64,000 nt of DNA from Paenibacillus xerothermodurans (lineage in GTDB: Bacteria; Bacillota; Bacilli; Paenibacillales; NBRC-103111), in NCBI RefSeq assembly GCF_002220865.2, contig NZ_NHRJ02000001.1:186001-250000 (forward strand). Reading direction: 5' to 3'. The translations under genes were made by a program, and so were the position numbers. Positions 18,487-26,968 of this stretch are shown here, piece by piece. Below the pieces are notes generated by a model. That model saw nothing but the letters and a program-made list of their open reading frames with translations, ran no database searches and was not told the DNA's origin. Within the stretch, counting starts at the first letter, position 1, and every line of letters begins with the position of its first letter.

Positions 18487-18896
18487 GAGCCGTTCTCCTC
18501 ATCCTCGCCGTTCTCCTGCTCATCCTCGCTGTTCTCCTGCGCATCCTTGGCGTGCTCCTGTACATCCTCGGCGTTCTCTTGCGCAGCCTCGTCATGCTCC
18601 TGTGCGTCCTCGCCGTTCTCTTGCGCAGCCTCGTCGTGCGCCTGTGCATCCTCGGCGTTCTCTTGCGCAGCCTCGTCGTGCTCCTGTTCATTCTCATCAT
18701 GCTCTTGCGCATCTTCATTCTGCACCGGGGGCAAAGTGGCCAGCGGCCCCACTAGCAGTGACTCCGGCGGGCTGTCGACAATCGAAGAACAAATCACTTG
18801 CTCGGTATCCCCGATCAAAAGGACGGAAGAATTCGTGATCTCTATAATTCTGACATCTCCCACCGTTAATCCGTGATTCACCACCTTCATGTTCAT
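18483..18896 (-). CDS. gerPD: Spore germination protein GerPD with long acidic repeat tail
   Basis: Residues 1-58 are a complete GerPD: VVNHGLTVGDVRI, SVLLIGDTEQVICSSI and DSPPESLLVGPL. Known GerPD proteins end about here. This one continues for ~78 residues of Glu/Asp/Gln/Asn/Ala-rich sequence, built on a 14-residue unit of the type AAQENAEDAQEHDE. Start choice: the ATG at 18896 overlaps the gerPC stop (TGATG); the ATG at 18890 is equally possible. The tail has no hydrophobic core and should be disordered and highly negative. Confidence 0.85.
   Translation of the reverse strand: MNMKVVNHGLTVGDVRIIEITNSSVLLIGDTEQVICSSIVDSPPESLLVGPLATLPPVQNEDAQEHDENEQEHDEAAQENAEDAQAHDEAAQENGEDAQEHDEAAQENAEDVQEHAKDAQENSEDEQENGEDEENGS
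18550..18700 (-). repeat. 42-bp in-frame repeats in gerPD
   Basis: The string TTCTCTTGCGCAGCC (plus strand) occurs at 18574, 18616 and 18658, exactly 42 bp apart. Degenerate copies lie on either side. Each copy encodes 14 acidic residues. The near-identity of copies points to recent slippage or recombination. The outer limits are approximate. Confidence 0.85.
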
Positions 18897-19543
18897 CACT
18901 CGCCCACATCCTTTTTCGGTAGTCTATGAAAATAGTTCGCCAATGCCTTTCGAATGTCATTTTGTGTGCGGAACAGCACAGAGTCTTTGATCGAAGGCAA
19001 TTGATCCGCAATCGCTCCGGGGGACATCTGCTGCAAATAATGCTTTATTCTGTGTTCAATCTGTTTTTTCAAATCCTCGATAATCATATTTTGATGATCT
19101 TTATTCAGGTAGTGTCCGCTTTGAGCTTGCAGCCGTTCTATGTGTTGCGGCACCTGCTCATTCATGTATTTGTCAAGCTCCCTGCTAATGTCGTTTGCGA
19201 GCTCCACACCCGGCCTCGCCGGCAGGTCGCCAGGCTGCAGCGTATCATCGGGCTCTTCTTCTGCAGCTTCGCTGTCTGTCGCACCGGTGCTGCCGACATC
19301 CAGGTCACCCCATGTGCCCGGCGTCAGTCCGATATTCAGCGTCCCATCCAACTGTTCCACCTTGAGTTGATCAAATTTGTACTCGACCCGATCGATGTGA
19401 ATCCGCTTTTGGTCCCTCAGCATATTCATTTCGCTCTGCATGTCTGACAATCTGCGTTCCATATCGGCGATTTGCCTGGTTTGCATTCCAATCAATCCAT
19501 GCATTTGATGCACGGTCGCCGCTAACTGATGCCAGTAATTCAC
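18896..19543 (-). CDS. gerPC: Spore germination protein GerPC
   Basis: A 215-residue GerPC-like protein. An N-terminal coiled coil (about 8-50, MHGLIGMQTRQIADMERRL) is followed by RIHIDRVEYKFDQLKVEQLDGTLNIGL, the family's hallmark strand pair. After that come an acidic linker (about 75-100) and a helical C-terminal domain with KKQIEHRIKHYL. The GTG at 19543 is chosen because GGAGG is eight bases away; ATG codons at 19549 and 19561 sit on or before that site. It is the largest gene of the operon and is translationally coupled to gerPD. Confidence 0.85.
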   Translation of the reverse strand: MNYWHQLAATVHQMHGLIGMQTRQIADMERRLSDMQSEMNMLRDQKRIHIDRVEYKFDQLKVEQLDGTLNIGLTPGTWGDLDVGSTGATDSEAAEEEPDDTLQPGDLPARPGVELANDISRELDKYMNEQVPQHIERLQAQSGHYLNKDHQNMIIEDLKKQIEHRIKHYLQQMSPGAIADQLPSIKDSVLFRTQNDIRKALANYFHRLPKKDVGE

Positions 19544-19636
19544 ATGCATCACCTCCACCATTAGCGTATGCAGACACTACCGATGGGTGTTCGCCCATTC
19601 CGGCTCATTTGCCGTACAGCTGCCGTGCCGTTTCTG

Positions 19637-19843
19637 TTATGTGGGAGAGGGCAACGGCACAAGAAACCGCACCTGGCCGCTTTCACCCAGCTGTCCAGCC
19701 GCTTCTTCAAAGCATCCCGTGTTATATAAATTGGATAACGGCTTAATCAGCCCGGCACTTCCGATTTGTACCACCGAAGAGTTAGTTACATTGTTTACAC
19801 GAAATTGATGGATCACAATATTCTGATGTACAACGAGATCCAT
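19637..19843 (-). CDS. gerPB: Spore germination protein GerPB
   Basis: A 68-residue protein with the GerPB signature NSSVVQIGSAGLIKPLSNLYNTG after an HQFRVNNV strand. One base separates it from the gerPA stop. GerPB is a small coat-associated protein of the germinant-permeability complex. The length is normal. Confidence 0.9.
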   Translation of the reverse strand: MDLVVHQNIVIHQFRVNNVTNSSVVQIGSAGLIKPLSNLYNTGCFEEAAGQLGESGQVRFLVPLPSPT

Positions 19844-19844
19844 A

Positions 19845-20081
19845 TTATGCCACCCCCGAGTTCCCCGCTTTCGCTTGGTTCGAATCCTTAACGTCCTGAT
19901 CGTTGGTATTTGTGCTGCTTATCGCATTATTGGTCCGTGGGAAATCACCTGCATTGAATGAACCCGCTCCTGCGAAGTATTTGGAGGTGCTTTGCGGCGC
20001 AAGCTGTACCGCATCACCAATTTGTACGATGGATCCCTGGCTTACGCTGACTATTTTGAAGCTACCCACAATTGAAGGCAT
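19845..20081 (-). CDS. gerPA: Spore germination protein GerPA/GerPF family
   Basis: A 78-residue protein with the MPSIVGSFKIVSVSQGSIVQIGD start and the STSKYFAGAGSFNAGDF segment typical of the paralogous GerPA and GerPF. The first position in the operon supports GerPA. The Asn/Asp/Ser-rich end (TNTNDQDVKDSN) is usual. AAAGGAG is nine bases before the ATG. Confidence 0.88.
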   Translation of the reverse strand: MPSIVGSFKIVSVSQGSIVQIGDAVQLAPQSTSKYFAGAGSFNAGDFPRTNNAISSTNTNDQDVKDSNQAKAGNSGVA

Positions 20082-20110
20082 AGATTAAGTCTCCTTTTCC
20101 AGTCGTTGTA

Positions 20111-20119
20111 TACTGTATG
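20111..20119 (-). promoter_or_regulatory. SigK-type -10 element for the gerP operon
   Basis: CATACAGTA on the minus strand fits the mother-cell SigK -10 consensus CATANNNTA, 30 bp before the gerPA ATG. No good -35 is seen at 16 bp; in Bacillus the gerP promoter is SigK-dependent. Confidence 0.5.
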
Positions 20120-20187
20120 TTCACCAATGGGTGTAGGCTACTCCGAGTGATAACAAATTCCGTTTGTAGCACATACCAGGTCGCATT

Positions 20188-20196
20188 CATAATATG
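20188..20196 (+). promoter_or_regulatory. SigK-like -10 element for the sHSP-like gene
   Basis: CATAATATG with a CACA 14 bp upstream, on the plus strand. It faces away from the gerP promoter about 70 bp away, suggesting divergent mother-cell expression. Confidence 0.35.
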
Positions 20197-20227
20197 GATC
20201 ATCTGGGCGGAAAGGAGCGTCTGCCGC

Positions 20228-20680
20228 ATGAGCAGAAGTGGCGATACAAACAAATCCTTTTGGCAAACACTCGAAAAGTTAATCGGTGCCAAACTGCCTG
20301 ACTTGCCTGACGACGAGCAGCTGGATTTATTAAAAGATACATCGTGGGTACAAAATTACGTCAAGCGGGCGTTCGAGCAAGTGGTACCCAAGCAGGAGCC
20401 GAGTCAAAACCGCAGCGGCGCAGCTGAAGTCTTCGAAACGCATCATTACGTCATCCTCAAAGTGAAAATGCCGTATGAAGCTGACCCGTTGGTAAAGCTC
20501 AGGGTCGATCAGGTGAAAATTGAGTCAGCGCTCAAGAACATAAGCCAGATTATACGGCTGCCCTGTCTTGTCGTCCCGAGCACCGGCAGAGCCACTTATA
20601 AAGACGGAGTACTACAGGTCAGAATTAAAAAAAGAAAAATCAGCAAATTATACCGGGATATTTCCGTGAGGTATTTGTGA
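20228..20680 (+). CDS. Small heat-shock (alpha-crystallin)-like spore protein, GerT-like
   Basis: A 150-residue protein whose second half (about 72-148) has the Hsp20 fold pattern. It contains a long strand HHYVILKVKMP, LRVDQVKIESALK, and the terminal DGVLQVRIKKRK, which corresponds to the conserved GVL of the alpha-crystallin domain. The N-terminus is helical. GerT of Bacillus cereus and CotM/CotP are Hsp20-like spore proteins, and the divergent placement beside gerPA makes a coat or germination role likely; that is inference. AAGGAG precedes the ATG. Confidence 0.65.
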   Translation: MSRSGDTNKSFWQTLEKLIGAKLPDLPDDEQLDLLKDTSWVQNYVKRAFEQVVPKQEPSQNRSGAAEVFETHHYVILKVKMPYEADPLVKLRVDQVKIESALKNISQIIRLPCLVVPSTGRATYKDGVLQVRIKKRKISKLYRDISVRYL

Positions 20681-20734
20681 ACGATCAGCGGCAGACTTCA
20701 ATGTGTGCCTAACCAGGTTACAAAGGAGGTTACT

Positions 20735-21067
20735 ATGCTTCGTATCATCGTTGATTTGTCCGATAGGAGGTTATACTTGTTGGAAAACGACAGAGTGATT
20801 CGAGGATTCCCGGTAGGCATAGGCAAGGAGCTAACACGCACCCCCACCGGCAATTATTCCATCGTGAATAAAGCACCTAACCCCGGAGGGCCGTACGGCG
20901 CTTTTTGGATGGGATTGTCCAGACCGCATTATGGCATACATGGCACCAACGACCCGGCATCGATTGGGACGCAAGCTTCCCGCGGCTGTATTCGTATGTA
21001 CAACAAGGATGTTCTTGAATTAGAAAAATTGGTCTCAATCGGTACCAAGGTTACGATTAGAGAGTAA
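20735..21067 (+). CDS. Minimal L,D-transpeptidase (YkuD domain)
   Basis: A 110-residue protein that is only a YkuD catalytic domain: RTPTGNYSIVNK, HYGIHGTNDP with the conserved His, and SRGCIRMYN with the catalytic Cys. It makes 3-3 peptidoglycan cross-links or attaches partners in the family. It lacks the LysM domain of YkuD and any signal peptide, so how it would reach the wall or cortex is unclear. A mother-cell or forespore role is possible given its spore-gene neighbours. AAAGGAGG lies five bases before the ATG. Confidence 0.85.
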   Translation: MLRIIVDLSDRRLYLLENDRVIRGFPVGIGKELTRTPTGNYSIVNKAPNPGGPYGAFWMGLSRPHYGIHGTNDPASIGTQASRGCIRMYNKDVLELEKLVSIGTKVTIRE

Positions 21068-21164
21068 ACCCACCAAATTGCGATGTCAGCGTCCATGGTC
21101 CCAGCTTTCGGGATAGTTCGCTTCTAGCCGCCTTCCCTGTGCGGTATCCGCAGCGGGCCTTTAA

Positions 21165-21255
21165 GCCCGGCCTCTCCGATTATGCCTCTCCGATTATGCA
21201 TAGCTGGCCTGTGGGCCCGGCCTCTCCGATTATGCATAGCTGGCCTGTGAGCTCG
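21165..21255. repeat. Short tandem repeats between ldt and ricA
   Basis: CTCTCCGATTATGC occurs at 21172, 21186 and 21222. The last two belong to a 36-bp unit that continues with ATAGCTGGCCTGTG. The surrounding 360-bp gap (21068-21427) is GC-rich with no gene; a terminator lies at its right end. Confidence 0.8.
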
Positions 21256-21346
21256 TCCTCCTCTACCTATAGCTAGCCTCCGCGGCGCCTAGCCGGTATC
21301 GTTGCAGCCGATCCTCGGCCGACGCCCCGGGTGATACGTCTCTACG

Positions 21347-21382
21347 CGAAAAAACCACCTGCGAGACATGCGCAAAGTGGTT
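21347..21382 (-). terminator. Terminator after ricA
   Basis: AACCAC / GTGGTT with an inner TGCG / CGCA stem is followed by a T-run on the minus strand. Confidence 0.75.
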
Positions 21383-21427
21383 AAATCGGTGTAACATTGA
21401 TGTGATGAATCATGTCACTCAGAGCTT

Positions 21428-21871
21428 TTATTCCGTCTTACCATCTTCGACCGCTATCTTCTCGGACACGGTATCCCTAATTACAGACATGACGAGCTGC
21501 AGCAAGTAATTGATATCTTCTTGTGACTGACGAAATTCGTTTACGATTGGAATAGCATCCAACTGTTCCTGCAACTCTTCGATCTCTTTTTCGATTTTAT
21601 CAACCATTTTTTTATTTTGAAAAGATTCGAACGCTACGATTTCTTTCTGTTTCTTTTTGATGGCGCTGATTATCGTCTGAATATGGTCATTTGAGGCGAT
21701 CTGCGCCTCGGCCTTCTGAAAAAATTGCACCTCATTGGAATTAGAAATCAGTTCAGCCAGTTCCTTTGCTTGCGCTAGAATATCCTCGCTAACGATCATC
21801 TCCGTATTCGTGTAATGCTCCATTTCACTGCACTGCATATGAGCATGAGCATGATTATCGTGTCCTGCCAC
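21428..21871 (-). CDS. ricA: RicA (YmcA), YlbF/YmcA family
   Basis: A 147-residue helical protein. With RicF (YlbF) and RicT (YaaT), RicA forms a complex carrying Fe-S clusters that modulates RNase Y and supports sporulation, competence and biofilm formation in B. subtilis. The family body (ILAQAKELAELISNSNEVQFFQKAEAQI to the C-terminal helices) is clear. The His-rich N-terminus (HDNHAHAHMQC) adds possible metal ligands. GTG start, 30 bp after miaB, so they are co-transcribed as in Bacillus. Its partner RNase Y is also in this window. Confidence 0.85.
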   Translation of the reverse strand: MAGHDNHAHAHMQCSEMEHYTNTEMIVSEDILAQAKELAELISNSNEVQFFQKAEAQIASNDHIQTIISAIKKKQKEIVAFESFQNKKMVDKIEKEIEELQEQLDAIPIVNEFRQSQEDINYLLQLVMSVIRDTVSEKIAVEDGKTE

Positions 21872-21901
21872 TACCGGTCACACCTCTCCTAATGATTATG
21901 C

Positions 21902-23368
21902 TTATTTTACTGCCGCAGCTGGCACCCATTCCCCTTTGACATACCACGTCTGAGCATCCACTATGTTCACCGGCACCGTCCTGCCGATTAACTCCTTCGG
22001 CCCCTTGAAATGAACCAGCTTGTTCGTTCTTGTGCGGCCCGCCAGCACTTCCGGATTGTTCTTGCTTTCGCCTTCCACGAGCACCTCCAGGGCTTGACCG
22101 ATGATGCGATCATTGCTCTCCTTGCTTAACTGAGCGAGTGCGTCGTTCAGGCGGTACAGGCGGTCTTTCTTCACATCGATAGGCACGTCGTCCGCCATAT
22201 CCGCTGCGGGTGTGCCTTCACGCGGTGAGTAAATAAAGGTGAACGCACTGTCAAATCTCACTTCTTGCACTAGAGAGAGCGTCTCCTGAAAGTCCTCCTC
22301 CGTCTCACCCGGGAACCCGACGATGATGTCCGTTGTCAAGCCGACATCCGGTATCGCTGCTTTGATCTTGGATACTAGTTCCAGGTAGAGCTCTCGAGTA
22401 TATTTGCGGCTCATTTTCTTTAAAATTTGATTGCTCCCCGACTGGACTGGAAGATGGATTTGTTCCACTAGATTGCCTTTTTTGGCGAGCACCTCTATCA
22501 AATGGTCGTCAAAGTCACGTGGATGTGAAGTAGTAAAACGGACTCGTGGAATATCTATTTTCGATACATCGTTCATCAAATCCCCAAACCGATACTCTAT
22601 ATCCTCAAAATCCTTGCCGTAGGCGTTTACGTTTTGGCCGAGCAGCATAATTTCTTGGAAGCCTTGTCTCGCCAGGTCCCGCACTTCCGCCAGTACATCC
22701 TCCGGTCTGCGGCTGCGTTCTTTGCCGCGCGTGTAAGGCACGATACAGTACGTGCAGAACTTATCGCACCCGTACATAATGTTCACCCAAGCCTTGATAC
22801 CTTGCCGTTTTTTAGGAAGATTTTCAACGATGTCTCCTTCTTTTGACCACACTTCGATGACCATCTCTTTGCTGAAAAACGCTTCCCTCAACAGCACAGG
22901 CAGCCGGTGTATGTTGTGTGTTCCGAAGATCAGATCAACGAAAGGATGCTTCTGCAAAATCCGGTTAACTACCGCTTCCTCCTGAGACATACATCCGCAT
23001 ACGCCCAAAACGAGCGATGGTTTCTCCGCTTTCAAATGTTTTAAATGCCCTAATTCGCCAAACACTTTGTCCTCCGCGTTTTCCCGCACAGCACACGTAT
23101 TCAACAGGATAACATCCGCTTGACGGCGGTCTTCCGTTGGCTTATAACCCATTTGTTCAAGCAATCCCATGATGGTCTCAGTATCATGCTCATTCATTTG
23201 GCAGCCGTATGTTTGAATCAGATAATATCTATCTTTGCCGAACGATTGCATGTCTTCCGGAATATTGAAGTCGTAGTGGACCTGAATCTCCTCTCTGCCC
23301 CTCCTCTTTGCATCGGACAATGAAGGAGGCAAGAAGTATTTCTCGTAATTCTTTGTATCTTTAGGCAC
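21902..23368 (-). CDS. miaB: tRNA-2-methylthio-N6-isopentenyladenosine synthase
   Basis: A radical-SAM methylthiotransferase of 488 residues that thiomethylates i6A37 of tRNAs reading U-starting codons. The N-terminal MTTase domain has [10 protein letters not shown] and further Cys residues for the auxiliary [4Fe-4S] cluster. The radical-SAM triad is [12 protein letters not shown]-terminal TRAM domain ends [10 protein letters not shown]. The GTG at 23368 follows AGGGAAGG. The ~70-residue N-terminal extension is normal for Firmicute MiaB. Confidence 0.97.
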   Translation of the reverse strand: MPKDTKNYEKYFLPPSLSDAKRRGREEIQVHYDFNIPEDMQSFGKDRYYLIQTYGCQMNEHDTETIMGLLEQMGYKPTEDRRQADVILLNTCAVRENAEDKVFGELGHLKHLKAEKPSLVLGVCGCMSQEEAVVNRILQKHPFVDLIFGTHNIHRLPVLLREAFFSKEMVIEVWSKEGDIVENLPKKRQGIKAWVNIMYGCDKFCTYCIVPYTRGKERSRRPEDVLAEVRDLARQGFQEIMLLGQNVNAYGKDFEDIEYRFGDLMNDVSKIDIPRVRFTTSHPRDFDDHLIEVLAKKGNLVEQIHLPVQSGSNQILKKMSRKYTRELYLELVSKIKAAIPDVGLTTDIIVGFPGETEEDFQETLSLVQEVRFDSAFTFIYSPREGTPAADMADDVPIDVKKDRLYRLNDALAQLSKESNDRIIGQALEVLVEGESKNNPEVLAGRTRTNKLVHFKGPKELIGRTVPVNIVDAQTWYVKGEWVPAAAVK

Positions 23369-23525
23369 TGGTGCACCTTCCCTCTATATCAACAAAATAG
23401 AATTAATAGAACCTTTGACAATAAATTATAACATTTTTCATGCACTTAATCCATGTCTTAGAAAAGGCGAAATACGCACAAATACGAAAGTACACGACGT
23501 GCTTGGAGCGTGACTGAGGTCTAAC

Positions 23526-24107
23526 TCAAGCGTCAACAGATGTTAATAAGTGCGCAATATCCCCTGTTTTGGCGCCGGCCGCGTTGGCCTCGTCCGTGTC
23601 GATATGCATCTCTAACGCGTATCTGTCCGACACTCGCGCAATCACCCGTTCAAAAATCAGCGAACGTTCACCTTCTAATTTCACTGTGAGCAGCTGCTTG
23701 TCGATAATCCCCCACTTGACGGCATCACTCGTATGAAAATGGATGTGCCGGGCCGTCACAATGAGCCCCTCTACGATCGTAAGCTCTCCTGCCGGACCGA
23801 TCAGCTTCACGCCTGGCGTCCCTGCGATGTTCCCCGACGCGCGAAGTGGTGCATTCAGGCCTAACGTGACAGCATCCGTACGTGAGACCTCCAACTGTGT
23901 TACCGCTCGTGCTGGTCCTACGATGCGGATCTGCTCCAAGGTTCCCCTGGGTCCTACAGCAATGACGGTCTCTTCCGCAGCGAATTGGCCGGGCTGGGAC
24001 AGCTGCTTCTTCACGTTTAACTGATAGCCTTTTCCGAACAGCTGTTCAATGTGCTCTGCCGATAAATGTATGTGTCGTGCCGACACGCCAAGCGGAATCT
24101 GAATCAT
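23526..24107 (-). CDS. Phosphate propanoyltransferase, PduL type
   Basis: A 193-residue PduL-family phosphotransacylase that exchanges phosphate and CoA on short acyl groups, using two zinc ions. Both copies of the family's motif are present: GVSARHIHLS at the N-terminus and VTARHIHFHTSDA in the second barrel. It has no microcompartment-targeting extension and there are no pdu, eut or shell genes here, so it probably works in the cytosol as a Pta-like enzyme. It is monocistronic in appearance. Confidence 0.88.
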   Translation of the reverse strand: MIQIPLGVSARHIHLSAEHIEQLFGKGYQLNVKKQLSQPGQFAAEETVIAVGPRGTLEQIRIVGPARAVTQLEVSRTDAVTLGLNAPLRASGNIAGTPGVKLIGPAGELTIVEGLIVTARHIHFHTSDAVKWGIIDKQLLTVKLEGERSLIFERVIARVSDRYALEMHIDTDEANAAGAKTGDIAHLLTSVDA

Positions 24108-24182
24108 TGTTGCCTACCACCTCGTTCGTGAATCGCCCAGTGCCTAATTTCGTAGTGACTGGTAACCAATAATATAATCTCA

Positions 24183-24216
24183 CAAACAAAAAGCATATGA
24201 CAACTGTCATATGCTT
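24183..24216 (-). terminator. Terminator after korB
   Basis: An 11-bp perfect stem AAGCATATGAC / GTCATATGCTT with a 4-base loop is followed by a T-rich tract, 16 bp past korB. Confidence 0.85.
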
Positions 24217-24231
24217 CAAAAAACCATTACA

Positions 24232-25098
24232 TTAAATAAATTCCGAGACCAATTTGTTGAAGTCTTCTTGGCTGATTTTCAAATTCTGCTTGGCAAGACC
24301 TTCTTCTTTGAAGCCGGGAACGAGGTTTTCATAGCTGGTTTTACTTGTGTTTTGATAAATGAGTCCAGTGAGCAAGCCGTTCGTTTCCATAATCTTAGTC
24401 ATGGCCATTACCCGGTTGGACGGATCATAATCTGGAATCTCTTCCAAGTCCACGATATTCTCCTTAAACCAGTCATAGGTGTTGACTTTATTGAAAGTGA
24501 CACATGGACTGAACACGTTGATGAAGGCGAAGCCTTTGTGCTGCATGCCGGCTTCGATTAACGCCGTTAATTGCTTCAGATTACTGGAAAACGATTGGGC
24601 TACGAATGTAGCGCCTGCTGCCAACGCCACTTCCAGAGGCGATAAAGCCGTTTCGATGGATCCAGCAGGAGTACTTTTTGTCTTAAAGCCTTCGGAGCTG
24701 CGTGGCGAAGTTTGACCTTTCGTCAAACCATAGATTTGGTTGTCCATGACGATATACGTCAGATCGATGTTCCGGCGAATCGCATGCACCGTATGTCCCA
24801 TACCGATGGCAAAACCGTCTCCGTCTCCGCCTGCGGCCAACACCGTCAGTTCACGGTTAGCCATTTTCAGACCTTGAGCGATTGGCAGTGAGCGCCCATG
24901 CACTCCGTGGAAGCCGTATGCGTTGATATAACCGGAGATCCGACCGGAACAGCCGATACCCGAAACAATCGCTAACTGCTCAGGCTCCAATCCTACATTT
25001 GCAGATGCACGTTGAATTGCGGCTTGGATAGAGAAATCCCCGCAGCCTGGACACCAATTCGGTTTAATATTATTACGAAAGTCTTTTAACGTTGCCAT
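24232..25098 (-). CDS. korB: 2-oxoacid:ferredoxin oxidoreductase, beta subunit
   Basis: A 288-residue beta subunit that binds thiamine diphosphate and an Fe-S cluster. Seen are WCPGCGD, GIGCSGRI, GDGDGFAIGMGHTVHAIRRN (the TPP motif) and DNQIYGLTKGQTSPRS. With KorA it oxidatively decarboxylates 2-oxoglutarate (or another 2-oxoacid), passing electrons to ferredoxin. The ATG at 25098 follows CAGGAG and overlaps the korA 3' end by 13 bp. Confidence 0.93.
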   Translation of the reverse strand: MATLKDFRNNIKPNWCPGCGDFSIQAAIQRASANVGLEPEQLAIVSGIGCSGRISGYINAYGFHGVHGRSLPIAQGLKMANRELTVLAAGGDGDGFAIGMGHTVHAIRRNIDLTYIVMDNQIYGLTKGQTSPRSSEGFKTKSTPAGSIETALSPLEVALAAGATFVAQSFSSNLKQLTALIEAGMQHKGFAFINVFSPCVTFNKVNTYDWFKENIVDLEEIPDYDPSNRVMAMTKIMETNGLLTGLIYQNTSKTSYENLVPGFKEEGLAKQNLKISQEDFNKLVSEFI

Positions 25099-26837
25099 AC
25101 AAGGTTCAACTCCTGACAAAATGTAGTGATTTCTGCTGGCAAGAAAGGATTACCGTTATATTTCAATAAGCTTTTAATTTTGTCGGCATTGCCACAGTTT
25201 AGTTTGATCAAGGACGCCAGTTGAGCTGTTGCATTGTTCTCTACGACTACTACTGTTTTCGCTTTATCTAGATAAGGCTTGAGTTCATCGGCCGGGAACG
25301 GATGCAGCAGTCTCACGGTCACATGGTTTGCTGTGATACCTTTAGCGGACAAGCGGGTTCTCGCCTCATCGATTGTTCCGCCTGTAGAACCCATGCCGAT
25401 GATCAACAGTTCAGGCTCTTCATGAGGCGCGTCCACGAGAATAGGGTTGGTGACTTTCACATGCTTCATCTTCTCCAACCTTTTATCCATCATCTTTTTG
25501 CGATTTTCCGTACCTTCGGATGGACGGCCCTCTTGGTCATGCTCAACGCCGGTAACGTGGTGGATACCGTATTTTTGACCTGGGATAACGCGTGGCGAAA
25601 CACCGTCTTCTGTGAATTCATAGCGTTTGAACAGGGTGTTTGCTTCCGTAGCAGGCAGCTCGCCTTCGCTCAGCCGACCGCGGTTGATTTGAATTTTATT
25701 GTAATCCAGCATCGCGCAGGATTGTTTTCCAAGTGATAGTTGCAGGTCAGTTAACAAAATAACGGGACATTGGTACTGCTCAGCCAGGTTGAATGCTTCA
25801 ATTGCATCATAGAAGCACTCTTCGATGGTCGAAGGCGATAGTACGATTTTCGGGATTTCGCCGTGCGTGCCGTAAATCATTGCATACAAATCCGATTGCT
25901 CCTGCTTGGTTGGAAGACCCGTACTCGGACCACCGCGCTGCGTATCCACGATAACAACCGGTGTTTCAGTCATGCCAGCCAGCCCGATAGCTTCCATCAT
26001 CAAGGACAGGCCTGGGCCAGCCGAAGCCGTCATGGCACGCACGCCGCCATAGTTGGCACCGACAGCCATTGTGACCGCAGCGATTTCATCTTCTGTCTGA
26101 ATGACCGCGCCGCCGAACTTAGGCATTGTTTTGGTCAGATATTCCATGATCTCGGATGCTGGAGTGATCGGGTATGCAGGCATAAAACGACATCCGGCGG
26201 TAAGGGCTCCCATACCGATAGCGTCATTCCCTATAATAAACAGCTTTTGTTTGCCATCGGCCGGTTCCAGCTGGAACTCAGGCAATGGACCACCGTTTGC
26301 TTCCAAAATAAATTCTGCTGCTTTACGGACGGCTTCAATATTTTTCTCAACCACAGCCGCACCTTTGCGGCCAAACTCTTCTTCCACCGCTTTATTAAAC
26401 ACTTCCAACGGCAAGCCGAGCAATGCCCAAGACGCGCCGGAAGCAGCCATATTCTTAAATAGGGACGTGCCTAACTCTTCGGCGATTGCCGTAATCGGTA
26501 CAGGAAACAAACGAGCCGTGATCCCTTCTGGTACAACCGGATTAAATTTAGCATCCGCCACGATGACGCCGTTAGCCCGAAGCTCATGCGCGTTCAAATC
26601 AATTGTCTCTTGGTCAAATGCAACCAGGATGTCCAGGTCATCGGAAATCGCACGAATTGGCTTCGTACTGATCCTGATCTTGTTGTTGGTGTGGCCCCCC
26701 TTAATACGAGAGGAGAAATGACGGTACCCGTACAAATAATATCCAAGACGGTTTAATGCAGTCGAGAAGATTTTGTCGGTACTTTCAACACCTTCCCCTT
26801 GTTGTCCTCCGATTTTCCAAGATAGTTGGCTTATCAC
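25086..26837 (-). CDS. korA: 2-oxoacid:ferredoxin oxidoreductase, fused gamma-alpha subunit
   Basis: A 583-residue fusion: gamma domain (residues ~1-190, GGQQGEGVESTDK), then alpha pyrimidine-binding domain (about 195-440, MPAYPITPASEI and TASAGPGLSLM), then domain II. There is no 4Fe-4S delta domain, as usual for this two-subunit type. The GTG at 26837 has AAAGGAG ten bases upstream. It is the first gene of a two-gene operon preceded by a 225-bp AT-rich gap. Confidence 0.93.
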   Translation of the reverse strand: MISQLSWKIGGQQGEGVESTDKIFSTALNRLGYYLYGYRHFSSRIKGGHTNNKIRISTKPIRAISDDLDILVAFDQETIDLNAHELRANGVIVADAKFNPVVPEGITARLFPVPITAIAEELGTSLFKNMAASGASWALLGLPLEVFNKAVEEEFGRKGAAVVEKNIEAVRKAAEFILEANGGPLPEFQLEPADGKQKLFIIGNDAIGMGALTAGCRFMPAYPITPASEIMEYLTKTMPKFGGAVIQTEDEIAAVTMAVGANYGGVRAMTASAGPGLSLMMEAIGLAGMTETPVVIVDTQRGGPSTGLPTKQEQSDLYAMIYGTHGEIPKIVLSPSTIEECFYDAIEAFNLAEQYQCPVILLTDLQLSLGKQSCAMLDYNKIQINRGRLSEGELPATEANTLFKRYEFTEDGVSPRVIPGQKYGIHHVTGVEHDQEGRPSEGTENRKKMMDKRLEKMKHVKVTNPILVDAPHEEPELLIIGMGSTGGTIDEARTRLSAKGITANHVTVRLLHPFPADELKPYLDKAKTVVVVENNATAQLASLIKLNCGNADKIKSLLKYNGNPFLPAEITTFCQELNLVWQR

Positions 26838-26939
26838 CGTTGTCCACTCCTTTTAAATGTCACTGACTCTGCAACAGATCAACTTATGTTCAAAGAAATT
26901 TAATAAATAGATAAAAAATTTCTTTCAGTTGTCATCCAA

Positions 26940-26968
26940 ATTTTATGTTTTTAAGCACGAAAAAGCAA
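26940..26968 (-). promoter_or_regulatory. Candidate promoter for korAB
   Basis: TTGCTT, a 17-bp spacer, then TAAAAT on the minus strand, about 100 bp before the korA start in an AT-rich gap. Confidence 0.35.

Noticed and set aside
18329-18838. Plus-strand frames with HPRRSPAHPR-type arginine/proline repeats, and Cys/Ser-rich frames, opposite gerPD
   Set aside because: They are antisense readings of the 42-bp acidic repeat in gerPD, with no ribosome binding site and no family resemblance.
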